From positions 2,108,001 through 2,172,000 of the forward strand of contig JANFAH010000003.1 of the NCBI GenBank assembly GCA_024663395.1: a stretch of 64,000 bases of DNA, written 5' to 3'. This document shows, piece after piece, positions 47,419 to 58,969 of the stretch. This stretch comes from Pisolithus tinctorius. Its lineage: Eukaryota > Basidiomycota > Agaricomycetes > Boletales > Pisolithaceae. The position numbers and the translations under genes were made by a program. Within the stretch, counting starts at the first letter, position 1. The number at the start of each line of letters is the position of its first letter. Under the pieces are notes generated by a model. It saw only the letters and a list, made by a program, of their open reading frames with translations. It did not search any database and had not been told where the DNA came from.

Positions 47419-47481
47419 GGCTGGAAGGAGTCTCCAGCGCAAGTTTTTTTGGCGTGACCACCCTTTCGCCTCCGAACGACC

Positions 47482-47934
47482 ATGTTCAGACTCACGCGTC
47501 CGTTGCTACAACAAGCCCTCAAGAAAACTACTGGAATCACGGGTCTCGCAGTACACCCAAACCCCCTTCCAGAACTCGTCCGAACCTATGAATCCACCCT
47601 TTCCGTCCTCTCTACCATCCCCCAGACTTCTGTCTACAGACAGAGTGCAGAGGCACTCACGAAACACAAGCTCGACATCGTCAAGGGTGCCAATGGAGAT
47701 GTAGCCTCCGTAGAAAGACGGCTGGACGAGGGGCAAATTGAGGAGTCATTAGATATTGCACAGGACGAGTTGAGGGTAGCAGAGAACATGCTGGAGTGGA
47801 AAGCGTCAGTCCGGTCTTTCTCGGCGGTGCAAGATCATCTCTGACAGCGATACTCTAGGTGGGAACCGCTGGAGGAGCGACCCCCAGCTGGCCAGTGGGA
47901 GTATTTCGGGAACACATCCAACCCAGCGTCGTGA
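47482..47934 (+). CDS. NDUFA5: NADH:ubiquinone oxidoreductase subunit NDUFA5 (B13)
   Basis: 132 residues; exons 47482..47804 and 47859..47934. Family motifs: TTGITGLAVHPNPLPELV, YESTLSVLSTIP, YRQSAEALTKHKLDIV, and after the intron WEPLEERPPAGQWEYFG. It is an accessory subunit at the matrix arm of complex I. Length and intron position are normal for fungi. Shares a short bidirectional promoter with MRPL32, so a mitoribosomal protein and a respiratory subunit may be co-regulated. Confidence 0.92.
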
Positions 47935-48470
47935 AGGGTCCCTCAGGCAGTGTCTACATAAACGCAGATGCTCATTGCTGGATAATGTACAGCGCCTCTT
48001 CTGCAATACTACTGTCATCTGGTTGCGTCTACTAGCGCCAGACGTGAAACTGCGCTGAGGGTGCTCTCAGCTCCGGAGGAAATTCTCGCAAACGTCTGCG
48101 CGTCAGCAAGACTAGTAAGTGGGCTGGGAGAGAAAAAAAAAAAAAAAGAGGTTTGGCAACGGGGAGGTTTATATGACTCTCGGATATGACCGGAAGCACA
48201 CTGATTCGTCAAGAGTAGTCGTTGCATGCAGGTGAATATAACATGGGTCACAAGAGAACCATACAGACAAGCGATCATATGAAGGTGGATCGAAAGTAAG
48301 TAGCACACGCGATATGATGTATATGACACAGGTAGATTTTCGCTTGGAATAAGAGGAACCAGTGAGAGAATATCTTGTTTGGCGCAACCAGACCGTTCTC
48401 CACGACCAGATACAAGGGTGAGAAGGTATGAAGGGAGGGGACATGGTGCCCGATGCCTTGTTCCTGCTTT
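47935..48470. other. Convergent intergenic region
   Basis: 536 bp between the NDUFA5 stop and the stop of the RNA-binding protein gene. It contains a run of 15 A at about 48134-48148. No gene recognised. Confidence 0.5.
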
Positions 48471-49783
48471 CTACGAGAGCGCGGGGAAGGCTCTCTCGTC
48501 ATCCACATTGACACCAGTGGATGCGGTATTGCCACTGAATCCACCACGGCCTCGGCCACGTCCGCCCCGGCCACGACCCCGGTCGCCTCTGTCGCCTCCG
48601 CGACCACGCGTTCCGCGTGATGGACGGTCGAAGCGGGCCTCGATTTCGATAAAGACTTTTTCCTTCTTCTCGGTGCGGGACTTGGCTGTATTCCTGGTCT
48701 GCGAAAAGAGTGAGAAACTGCACAAGTCGAGATAGAAGCGGGTGAGTAACCTTTCCAGCGAAGTACGCGTCGCCTTCGCCTTTCTCGAGGCGGGTGGCAC
48801 CATCCCAGATACGGTCGTCGGAACCTTCGTTGGCCTTGCGAGACTCGAGTTTCGGTAGCAAGCTGGATTCCTTCTCCTTTTGCTGGGCGAGGTACTGGTC
48901 GAGGGTGAGGGTGTTGTCCTCTTCTTCCTCCCTGTCGCGACGACGACTTTCGGTTTTGCCGGCTTCGGCTTCACCTTCACCGTTGACTGGAGCGGGTGCT
49001 GAAGCGTCGGCGGGACTTGCACCCCAAGCATCATCGACAGCAGCACCACCGGCCCAGTTGTTGGTGTCGCCTGTCGCATCGGCAGCGCCTTCACCGCCGA
49101 CACCAGCCCAGTCGTTCACGTTGCCCGCCGCATCGGCAGACTCTGCGGCGGCGTCGTTGGTGGCAGCCTCCTCTACCTTGAGTTCGGTAGAGCCATCGTC
49201 ACCGCCCCAGGACTGATGGACTTTCTTTTCAGAGTCGCTAGAGTTCGTGCAGGTAAGGAGGAAGGGTTGTGAGCGTTTATATCGACTTACGTCTTGCCCG
49301 TGCCGCTATGTCTGTCGAAGGCCCGTCCTCTTCCGCCACCACGGTTGCCACGACCTCTCCCCCTGCCTTCCCTGCCTTCCCTGCGTTCGCCGTCGACTGA
49401 ATTACACCCAAGGTTGATCAAGGGGTGAGATGGATGGATGGGCATGAAAGTGATAGTGGCTTACATCGACGCCTGTTAGACTCTGCACCGGCTGCGGGTT
49501 CCTCCGCAGTGGTAGTATCGCGATTGGTGTCGGTGTTTTTGTTGGCACCACCGCCTCTGTTGTAGTAGCGACCGCCGCGAGAAGCGGGGCCACCCCTGCC
49601 GCGCTGGTTGCCCTTGGAGGATTTGGATGTGGGTTGAGCGGGGACGGGGGCAGGGTCAGCAGCAGGGGCTGGGCTGGAAGGGCGGGATGACTCCTCTGAG
49701 GAGGGAGGTGAGGACACCAAAGGGAGACACGAGACAAGCTCACCGTCCAGGACAGAGAAAGGGTTTTTCGAGGCCACCGACAT
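48471..49783 (-). CDS. Stm1/SERBP1 (HABP4_PAI-RBP1) family RNA-binding protein
   Basis: 363 residues; exons 49783..49744, 49695..49465, 49396..49291, 49237..48751 and 48698..48471. It starts MSVASKNPFSVLDGE, typical of this family, then alternates Arg/Gly-rich stretches (GGRYYNRGGG, RGRGRGGNRGGGRGRAFDRH) with the conserved HABP4 core around DRHSGTGKTDSEKKVHQSWG, a Glu/Ala-rich acidic part, and the segment LTLDQYLAQQKEKESSL. The C-terminus is again RGG-rich and ends DERAFPALS. Yeast Stm1 and human SERBP1 clamp inactive 80S ribosomes and contact mRNA; RGG arginines are methylation targets. The last acceptor was chosen at 48698 to keep the frame. Confidence 0.85.
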
Positions 49784-50328
49784 GGTTTGGCGGGGCCTTT
49801 TCAGCGATCAGTCGGACGTGACTTGAGGGTGATCTGTGAAAGACGGATGCTCACAGTTGTCGAGGAGGAAAAAAGGGAATGGGACGATCAGGCTGGGGTG
49901 CCAGGGGGTCTCTGCAAGCCACACCCACTGGCTGTACAGTTCCATCTATAAAAGGAAGCCCGGGCGTCGGCCGCTCTCTCCAACGCATTTTACACAGGTG
50001 AGCTCGTCGTCGTCGTCGTTGCCGTTGTCGAGGAGGAGACTGACGGGTATCAGCCTGCAAAAAGCATCTCGATGACGAGTCGCTCGCCTGGAGCAATGCA
50101 GGAGTGGAGTGAGTCGAGGACCTTGAGACCGTCTAGTCGGGCTGGAGATGGACGTCGATTCGACGGGACGTGGGTGCGACGTCGTCCGTCGTTGCGGATG
50201 GCTGTTCGTGGCTGCCGTGTGGACGGGGTCGCAATGTCCTGTTGTACATACTGTAATGCACCAATTTGACTACGAGCGCCAATTCGATTTGTGATTTCTC
50301 TGTATCATATGTACTTGTCCCATCGACG
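49784..50328. promoter_or_regulatory. Divergent upstream region with TCG microsatellite
   Basis: 545 bp between divergent starts. A (TCG/CGT)5 repeat lies at about 50005-50019. A plus-strand frame (50072-50269) is open but without known motif and is probably 5' leader of the SPP1-like gene. Confidence 0.45.
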
Positions 50329-53300
50329 ATGTCCCCGCAACGGATGGCCATCGCATCGCTGCTCTGTCCAGACGACCAGCCCGGTCCTGCGCACGAGCCA
50401 GGCCGTGTGAGACACCCAGAGAAACCACGCACGATCGATGCCCTTCTCCACCCCGCCCCGGTGCCGGCCTCCACTCAGCCCCACCCAATGATAGTGACGG
50501 CGACGACGACCACGACGACAACGGCGGCGGGGGCGGTGCTTTCCACGCCGGGCACGTCTCCCTCCCAGCACCGAGCCATGTCCTCGTCGTTCTCCTACTC
50601 GCCGACCGACTCCATCAGACACCCGTTCCCCTCTCCCCGCTACTCCCCGCTCCACTCCACCCGCACGCCCTTCGCCGGTCTGCAGGCACTCGTCCATGTT
50701 GCCTCTGAAGAACACCGTCGCATCAGCACCCTCGACAGAGAGCGAGAACACCCCGATTCTCGTCTGCATTACCACCACAACTACAACTACCCGAGACACC
50801 CCGACACCGACTACCACCACCGCCCTAACAAGCGTCTCCGCGTGTCCCGTTCCGCTTCTCCATCCCGCCCCCCATCCCCCAACCCAGACACACTCCCCTC
50901 CACTCCTCCTCCACCTTTCCAATCCGAGCAACACGCTGCACGCGGTCGCTCGGCTAGCGGGAGCTCACAACACAGACAACCACCACCAGACTCGCAATAC
51001 TCCCGTTCTTACGTCCACCTCGTGCATCCCACCAGCCGTGTGCCGCACCCGAGCACATTCTCCCTACCCGTGTCACACTCCCAACACTCGCCTCTCCTGC
51101 CTTCCCCTCCCATACACCTCTCCCACACCCTTCCATCGCCATCGCGCCATCCGCCACTGCACTCGTTACTGCCACAACCACAATCACCTCCCCAGTCGAC
51201 ACGCCCTCCTCCCTTCTCTGGCTCAGCCTTCACCAGCACCACCAGCGTACCGAGAATGGTTGGGGGTATCTCGCTGCTAAGAGAGGACGTGTCGCCCCCC
51301 AGATTCGAGACATCGCGACACAGGACGGACCCTCCATACTTGCGAGTGCAAGAACATCTGCCGGTGCAGTCCCCTATCCCACGACTACCAGCAGCAGCAT
51401 GGGATGTCCGACAGGACACCCCACCGAGCGAAGTAATCCTCTCCAGTAATCGGGAGAACAAGTCAGAACTCCAACAACCTCAATCATCCTTTCCGGTCGT
51501 TCCCCTGCCCTCGCAGTTCTCTGAATTCGAGTCGTACACCCCCGTCGGGCTACACCTACAATCTGGTTCTCCGCCTGTGAGCAAGACTAGCAATCCTCTA
51601 ATGCAACAGCAATCGGTGCAAGACACACACCCCACAGAGCAGATCTTCTCGTTACCACTTGCGCGTACGGACAACCCTGAGGTCTATATCGAGGCACAGT
51701 CTTTTGCTGACAGCAGGAATGCACAGGAAGACGGCAGCTCAGTGGATCAATCTACAGCAAAGACTTGGTTTGCACAGCGTGGGCCTACTCCACGTCCAGG
51801 ATCGCCTAGCCGTACGCCGTCTTCACTACCAGAGCGGTATCTGGCGGGGGATACCCCATCGCCGGTGGAAATCCTAGCAACGCCTCCACCCGTATCTCCC
51901 GCCCCACCTCCTCGGGGAAGTCCTCCAGTTGCGTCGGTACCTGCGTCCCCGCACTCGGAAAGAGTAGCACCAGAGCACACACATTCTTATATGACATCAC
52001 CCCGTCCAACACCATCTCCGCCACCGCATGCCATTCAGCGCGAGGCACGCCAGGGAATTGACAGTGGACGTACACAAGCTCCCGAGCCTGAAAACGAACC
52101 TTCGCACGCTCTTGCACCTACGAAAAACGAAAAGGTAGAAGAGGAACTTGCAGATCTTCTCCCCGAGCCGATGGCAGTCGATGATTCCACTCGGAAACCG
52201 GCACTGCCGTTGGAACTTGTGCCAGAAGGAGATGCGCCAGTGATGCCAGTCGTTTCACCAGCAATTCAGCACTCGGAACCCGAGTTGGGTCACAAGCTCG
52301 AGGGCGAAGGAGGCGATTTCCATGTCACAGAGCCTGCAGCGAGCAGGGATAGCTCTGCGACACCATCCACATGCATCAAAGCAGAGGTACACCCCGAAGC
52401 GGACAATGTCGACACTTTCCTACCCATCTCATCTCCGCCCGAGGTGGACTGTAAATCTGCACGAAAGTTTGAAGGCAGTCACGACATAGTTGGCATGGAC
52501 ATCGACGTCGACGAGGAACTTCTGAGCCTTATCGAAGATCGGCCTCCTATACGCCGTGTGCAACCTCGTAGTGCCAGCGCACAGGCGCCAAGGGTCGGCG
52601 AAGAATCAGAGCAAGGGCCAGCCGTCTCGCGGGCCTCGGCAACCGTCACGGATGAAGAACCCGAACCGGACTCAGCGCTGCCCCCTATTCAACGCACGAA
52701 GAAAGGCGCTTCCACGACTGCGGCTAAGAAGAAAAAGCAGGAAACTGCCAGCAAGGTACGTCTCTTCTTTTTCAGCTAATGTCCGAATCAAATATTGAAT
52801 TTCGTTCCAACTGGGTTGTAGCCTCCGACCAAGGCTAAGCAACCTCAGAAATCTCGGGCGAAACCTGCTGCGAAAACGAGGGCGAAACTCGGGGTTGAAG
52901 AACCCAAGGACGCCTGCAAGAGTATCCTCAAACCTGCTGGTGCAGGTGCTAGGTCACGTTCCACGTCTGTTATGCCAGCCAACGATTCCAAAGAAGACAA
53001 TGCACCAGAGGGCGAAGTAGAAGAGAGTGATAAAGAAGACGACAAGTTGTACTGTGTATGCAAGACCAGATATAACGAGGATCGGGTGATGATTGCGTGC
53101 GATAGGTATGTGGCTGAATCACACTTGTCTTGGCTGAATATACCGACGCGGTCATGCAGATGCGATGAGTGGTATCATACACAGTGCGTCAATATGCCTG
53201 ATCTCGAGATCGACTTAGTCGATCAATTCACTTGCCCGCCGTGCGTGAAGAGTGGGTTTTGGACTGTGTCTCGGATCCCCGCTTTACTAACATTTGCCTA

Positions 53301-54215
53301 CAGAAAATCCAGAGCTCCGTACAACTTGGAAGCGACGGTGTCTATATGGTCTTCGACACGAAAATCCTTCCTCACCAAGCGCATGCCACAAACCCGCCCG
53401 CGGCGCCTTTTCTAAGTATTGCTCAGATGAGTGCGGTAAAAAGTACATGGAAATGCATATTTCAAAATGGGAATCCAGCGGTGGCAATCGAGATGCACTT
53501 TGGGAGGAGGTCAAGCACGCAGAAAAACGGGAGGGCGTAGTTGTCCGCCTAGACGAAAACATTGGGAGAACGTCAGCTGGCGGTGAAGTTCACGTTAACG
53601 GCACCCGAGAAAGCCTTCCTGAGGTACCTTCCAAATGCAGAGTTGAATGGGAAATCGGTCGGTTGAATGCACGTCTTGAGGAGGTTGTGAAGCAGAGGGA
53701 AGTAGTCAAACTTGAGATGGATATGGTACTGTGGCGAGAAAAGCTTGTCAACCTGGCTGCCCAACGTGCTGCGAAAATGGACGAATGCGGTTGGGACCAG
53801 AGGCTTTGCTTCGGAAAAGAGGAGTGGACAGATTTTGGAGCGGAAGTGCTAGACAGCTACGAGGAGAAAACGGAACACGGGAATGACACTATGCATGTCG
53901 ACGACACATCATCTAGCCATGGAGAATGGTGGTGCGTCGGTAAAAAGAAATGCGAGCGCCATGCTGGGTAAGTTCTGCTGGGATAGTTTGTGTTGTATGA
54001 TTGACTTTGTGGTCAGATGGCAGAAACTCCGAATGGCGGAGGTCTCTTTCGATAAAGAGACGAAAGAAGGGGTACTTGTCAAACTGACAACCTGTGAACG
54101 CGAGATACGCAAACGCATCGAAGATATCCTGTACCCCCGAGCTCATAGCACATCTCAGAAAGCACTTGTCCCGCTAAGCCCGGGACTTCGCCTCAACGGA
54201 ACCCATAACTCCTAA
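50329..54215 (+). CDS. SPP1: PHD/CXXC-type protein, COMPASS subunit Spp1-like
   Basis: 1221 residues; exons 50329..52755, 52822..53105, 53160..53251, 53304..53967 and 54017..54215. About 820 residues of Pro/Ser/His-rich disorder precede a Lys-rich linker. The PHD finger reads YCVCKTRYNEDRVMIACDRC, EWYHTQCV, FTCPPC; it is immediately followed by the CXXC-like Cys segment RRCLYGLRH, ACHKPARGAFSKYCSDECG seen in Spp1/CFP1 relatives. A coiled coil and a basic tail complete it. Spp1/Cps40 reads H3K4me3 and supports Set1 methylation. Yeast Spp1 is only about 350 residues, so the N-terminal extension is very large. ATG 50344 is an alternative start. The exon 3 donor is placed at 53251 to continue into KKNPELRTTWKRRC. 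Confidence 0.85.
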
Positions 54216-54416
54216 TCGGGCGAAACAACGACCGCGTCTGCATCCATAACTATTCTTCGTACACGCTTTGCCTCTCGACCTTGTCACTTCCTTTTTATTC
54301 CCTGCGCATAGCCTACCTAGAATCGAGTGAACTCTGCTTCGCAAATGTCGTGAGCAGCCATGGATACAAATGCATCTCTGAGGATAAAAATGAAGTGATA
54401 CAACTGTTGCGCGTTG

Positions 54417-55012
54417 TCAATAACCATCACCCTCCCCTCCTTCCTTGCAAAACCCCTTTTGTTCATACAACACCCTAGCCTTGAAATCTTCTCGACCTTT
54501 CCTATCAGCAATGTCCATTTTATGATATGGATCGAGCACATTATAATCAACCTGTCGTAATGGGATGTCGTCCTCCTGATCGAGGTCCTGGTGGGGATGT
54601 ATGAAAGAGAGACGGCGATGACAGAGGGCCTGCAGAAACATACAATTTCACCCAACAGCACCACGTTCTCACCCCTAATCAAAAATAGGCCGTGCCAGTG
54701 TTCGGCAAATGCATTACCGTGGTATATTCGCTCTACAGTATCTTCGAGAACCAGATTTGCTGTGTGAACAGCCTGTTGGAACGTAAAATCATAGACGACG
54801 AAAGGCGCGTACGCACCGAACTGATCATAGGAGCGCAATACACCATGTAATTTTCGACCGTCTCGAAGAACCACAAGCATCTTTCCTAAGCCAGGGCACA
54901 GTGAAACAAAAAACATGGATGACTCGGGGCGAATGAATGACAGGTGGTCAGACGTACTGTCCACGCAATCTACTAAGGCTCCAGAAGTAGTGAATGGGAT
55001 CAACGAATCCAT
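54417..55012 (-). CDS. LSM1: Sm-like protein Lsm1
   Basis: 136 residues; exons 55012..54958, 54885..54817, 54759..54644 and 54587..54417. Sm1 motif [35 protein letters not shown], and Sm2 [17 protein letters not shown]. The C-terminal helix extension after Sm2 ([17 protein letters not shown]) is typical of Lsm1 rather than other Lsm proteins. Lsm1-7 with Pat1 binds oligoadenylated mRNA ends and promotes decapping in P-bodies. The SPP1-like gene converges on it, 201 bp apart. Confidence 0.93.
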
Positions 55013-55174
55013 TGAGGGGCAACGCTGCCACCAGGCAGCCAGACGGTGTAATGAGCGTAGCGATAACGACGTCGAGAATTTGGTGGAAGACGACAACTCA
55101 CAAGCAATTACTGTATTATCCCTGCAGCCTTGTCCTGTAGTACAAATTTTGAAGTGGACAGGCAAGTTCGTCAA

Positions 55175-55264
55175 GCTGATATGGCCGAGTCGTTAAGGCG
55201 AGTGATTTGAATTCTCAACATCACTTGGGCATTGCCCGCGTAGGTTCAAATCCTGCTGTCAGCG
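55175..55264 (+). tRNA. tRNA-Ser(UGA): tRNA-Ser (anticodon UGA) with 8-nt intron
   Basis: A type II tRNA. The acceptor arm GCTGATA pairs with TGTCAGC, followed by discriminator G. The D arm contains the A box TGGCCGAGTCG. The anticodon TGA sits at 55208-55210 in a stem AGTGA/TCACT; the loop is too long unless an intron of about 8 nt (55212-55219, ttctcaac) directly after position 37 is removed, the canonical site. The variable arm TGGGCATTGCCCGC is the serine type. The T arm has the B box GGTTCAAATCC. Leucine is excluded by the variable arm and discriminator base. Confidence 0.95.
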
Positions 55265-55268
55265 AATC

Positions 55269-55274
55269 TTTTTT
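55269..55274 (+). terminator. RNA polymerase III terminator
   Basis: T6 run 4 nt after the tRNA 3' end; a second T run follows about 4 nt later as backup. Confidence 0.85.
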
Positions 55275-55351
55275 GGCTTTTTTGTATTTTCTATGGCTAG
55301 ACGGTCTGGCATGACCAGAGGTATGTCTAACCATTGTCACTCATTCGCACG

Positions 55352-56495
55352 ATGATCGAAACGATATACATCGCTAGGCATGGTCAGCACCACAAACCAA
55401 CCGACCCAGCTGACATAGCTCACTTGCCATGGTTTTCAGGTTTTCGATCAAACTGGGTTGACCCCAACTGGTCTGTGTTGTCTACCAGTTCGTTGCTGGG
55501 CTGCATTGACGAACTGCTGCAGCGGATCTCCTACGGGCCTTCCAAGAGATTATCCCTTGGCGGCGTACGGAGAGGTGATTGTCGCAACCTAGATATGTAT
55601 ACAGCACCAGGGGTGCCAGTTCACGATTTCCCCCCCAGACTCAAGCACAGGAACTCGCTGCATACTTTCAAGCCCTCCCTGTGTCAAACCGACCAACCGC
55701 GATATTCTCTTCCCCATACTGTATGTCGTACTGACCTCCCCTCCTCCAACTTGTCTCTGATGGTCGATCGCTTACCTAGATCGCTGCATTCAAACGGCGT
55801 TACCTACGGCTTTGGCCCTAAATCTGCCGATTTACACTGAGCATGGTGGGTGTTCAAATCTGTGCCCGACTCCGAAAAGTGACCACTGAGTGCTCAGGCA
55901 TCGCTGAATGGTACTCTCCTGTTGTACCTGGGACAGGTTTACACCCCCGTCCAAAGATTGCCTCTGAACTGAAAGCCTACTTCACTGAGATTGATCCGTC
56001 GTGGTCTTCCGTTTGGTATCCCTCTCGCAAGGGTGAAGACGTGGACCAGGTTCATGCTCGTGTCAACGGATTTCTCGAGCTCTTCGTTCCCGAGGTCGAA
56101 AGACGATTCTCTGACAAACACAAGTGCATTTTGTTGTTTTCCCATGCAGCCACGATCATCGCACTATGCAGGGGTCTCCTAGCCCAACCCGACCTGCCAC
56201 TCAGGGTAGGCTGTTGTTCCATCTCCGTGTTTGCTCGGAAACCAGGTGCAGTCGGTATCGTGGGTGCCTGGGAACCTAAATTGCTGGCAAATGGAGACCA
56301 CTTGAAGGATGGGGCCTCGCGAGACTGGGGCTTTGAAGATATTCACACCTCCAACGGAAAGGTATACAAAAACTGAGTGAATTACACCGTCTTATTGATC
56401 GAAATTTCTAGGTAATCAACCATGTCGGCATTCCTGGTACAGAGCACCTGGCGGACGACACGTGTGGGCCACAAATACAACGTAGTTCCCTTTGA
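55352..56495 (+). CDS. TFC7: TFIIIC subunit Tfc7 (tau55), phosphoglycerate-mutase fold
   Basis: 269 residues; exons 55352..55382, 55440..55470, 55523..55574, 55639..55720, 55780..55845, 55898..56361 and 56412..56495. The histidine-phosphatase fold shows ETIYIARHG at the start, PTAIFSSPYYRC, AEWYSPVVPG, and CILLFSHAATIIAL with the second histidine. The C-terminus (VINHVGIPGTEHL) matches the tau55 family rather than metabolic mutases. Tau55 is part of the tauA half of TFIIIC, which recognises the A box of tRNA genes. The first two exons are only 31 nt each. The exon 2 donor at 55471 gives a Cys where relatives have Trp, so this join is less certain. The gene begins 87 bp after a tRNA gene. Confidence 0.82.
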
Positions 56496-56643
56496 ACTAT
56501 ACCCCACCCATGACAGAGGAACTAGATTTCTATCGACTCAACAGCTACTATACCTACTCGTTGGAACAGGGTTTAAAGATGCAAGTCTGTTTCTAGATGT
56601 GCAGTCTATTGCAAGAAGAATCCGTTGATACATCGTTCGTTGT

Positions 56644-58000
56644 CTACAAGAAAGACACGTATGCACTGGCGTAACTTACACTAGAGTCCCTAAGATTCTG
56701 ACATTTACTGCTTTGCTCGTAGTGCACCCACTCGACCTTTGGGTGTTTACCGTGCTTCTCGAGCTCCATGAGGGCTCCAAGGAGCACACCAATCGGATGT
56801 CTGCCACATATTGTATTCCCTGTACGGTCGAGGTAGTCCGAGAACTTTTTGTGAGACTGGGCCGCAGGTGTTTCTACCTCTGGCGTTGGGCGAATAGTCA
56901 AGATGTCCGTGGCTTCGTGGTCAAGGTCGGAAATAGAGGCGTAGATCGGCCTCTGTGAGAAATTATACTGTTGTGGGCCAGAGCTCTTAAGACGTACACC
57001 TGCAACTTCACTGGGGAGAGGCTCTGGATAGTAAAATGTGTATCGGAAACGAGTGCCCCTAAACGACAGTCAGCATGGGGTCAGTGCGAGATAAAATCTC
57101 TCACCAGTGGCAAAAGTCACTGGAGATGACGAAGAAGTTTTCCGGATCCGCTAGATAAGGAGCCAAAATGCGACCGTAATCTACTTCTTGAGCTCTGTCA
57201 ATTGCTCCCACCAATATGGGCACCACTGTGATGTTGCTACTGCATAGATCACATCAGAACGAGCGGGCGAGAAAGAGAGGCGTTTGCTGACTCTTGAAAT
57301 ACATGATAGATGTATGGTAAATGCATCTCGATGCTGTGTTCGTCTTCGTCCGTATCTAAACTCATTGTCTTGAACTTGCCAGTTTTCAATAGCTCATCGT
57401 TAACTAGGTGATGTCTTGAAATGAATTCACAGAAAGTGTAAAATCCCCTCACCCTCTTTATCGATGCTTAATTTACCCAGAGGCGTCTCATAATAATCGC
57501 ATCCAGAAACATCGCATCGCGTGAGGTATACATGATGAGAGGGGCCAAGAATGAAGACGCGTTTGCTGCGGAAGGATTGTCAAGGCAAGCTCTTGAGCAC
57601 TGGAACTACTTACATCCCGGTTGTATCGATGGTCTTATACGCCCAAGCGGCTGCACGTCCCGAGTACGAATAGCCGGCATGTCTGGATAAGAAAGTCATC
57701 AATGTGTTGGCGATTCTCTGATTAGCACGATGGAAGCGCACGGTCCGATGATTGCTTTGCATCCTGCGATAGGTGGCTCGAACTCCTGCTCCTCCGTGGG
57801 TTTGACGGCTGCAAGCCATCCACTCAATTCCTGACCGAGCCGATAACCTGGAGCATATCTCATTGTACGTGAGAGATCCCGATGATCCATGGAACACACC
57901 ATTTCCAGTGTACCATGAATCGGCGTGTGTCGCACGGCTTCGAAGAAGGGGGTGAGTGGCAGCAAGGCGTGCTTGAAGGGCCTTACCGATGGCCGCCCAT
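56644..58000 (-). CDS. MEMO1: MEMO1-family protein (Mho1)
   Basis: 333 residues; exons 58000..57987, 57937..57900, 57847..57742, 57682..57614, 57565..57453, 57403..57292, 57239..57105 and 57058..56644. The first exon is only 14 nt. Family motifs: [80 protein letters not shown], and [12 protein letters not shown] near the end. The conserved His/Asp/Cys residues of the putative metal site ([15 protein letters not shown]) are intact. Human MEMO1 is linked to cell motility and iron or copper redox handling; the fungal role is unclear. Confidence 0.9.
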
Positions 58001-58214
58001 GACAATGGTCGACTGTGGTGGATGGGAGGTGATTTTACGGAGGAACTGGGAGAGAGAGAACCACATCTGGCTTTCAGGGGACATACTAGATTTGGGAGAA
58101 TTGTACATAGAAGCAAGCCATAGGAGAATGAAATATAGAAAATTGCACGCGAGCATATTTGCATGTCGACTATCTCCTACATATGGGAATGGATACAGGA
58201 GAGTGAATAACCAT

Positions 58215-58766
58215 CTACTCCTCTGACCGCAGCCGTGCTGCAGGGTTCGTCACCTTGACACCGAGAGCCTTTGCCCTAGGACGAAACTTGCGTCAGAATG
58301 CAATGATGCGGATTGGCAAACCAGAGTCACCTCTCAAGAATCAGAGCACGGTTTCGACTGCTGACGTTGTGTGCAATCTCTGCGGCATAACTTTTGTTGT
58401 GCATGAGAAGGATATCAACCTCCTTCACGTTGCTGACAAGGAATTTCTTGAGGCCACTGGGCATTAGGTGGCGGGTCTAAGGAAAGCGACGGATGTACAG
58501 CTGAGTGCGAGAAGCTTGGAACGGATGTCGTACCTTCTTGTTACTGCCATAGCCGATCTTAGGCATGGGGAGTTGACCCTTGAATCTGCGCCTCACTCTG
58601 TTGTCGATACCCTTGGGTTTCCGCCATGCCTCCTTCACGCCGTGATACCGATCAGACTGGTGACGCCTATGCGAGCAATAAGTGAGTGTGTATCCGAGTT
58701 GGCGGGGCAGGTGACGAACTTGAATGCCTTCGTGCGCTTCTTGACAATGGGGATCTTGACGGCCAT
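58215..58766 (-). CDS. RPL32: 60S ribosomal protein eL32
   Basis: 128 residues; exons 58766..58720, 58666..58534, 58476..58331 and 58275..58215. It reads [76 protein letters not shown] and [17 protein letters not shown], diagnostic for eL32. The protein binds 28S rRNA in the large subunit. Intron 1 has donor gttcgt, a rarer form also used elsewhere in the window. The gene has an extra intron in its 5' leader (separate entry), a common feature of ribosomal protein genes. Confidence 0.95.
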
Positions 58767-58772
58767 GGCGGT

Positions 58773-58969
58773 CTGCAAGGGTCGTCAGTATTCAGCGTGA
58801 TAATACCTCCACAAAACAAGACATAAGTGGTCCGATCGCGGTACTACATCGCAGCCCAGGTAAGTCCATCCAGCCTGTTTGGACAGCAAAGTTTCCCGTG
58901 AACCAGATGGAAGTGTGCGATTGCAGTGTCGACCGACGGTAGCGCGAAACACCAGACTGTCATACTCAC
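58773..58969 (-). other. Intron in the 5' leader of RPL32
   Basis: On the minus strand gtgagt after AAAAACT (58969) and ccttgcag just before ACCGCCATGG. Length 197 nt, longer than coding introns here. The predicted first leader exon lies around 58970-59040 and is pyrimidine-rich at its start. Confidence 0.6.

Noticed and set aside
55175..55264. tRNA-Leu(CAA) reading of the tRNA gene
   Set aside because: Variable arm, discriminator G and loop position fit serine; a CAA reading would require shifting the anticodon outside its loop.
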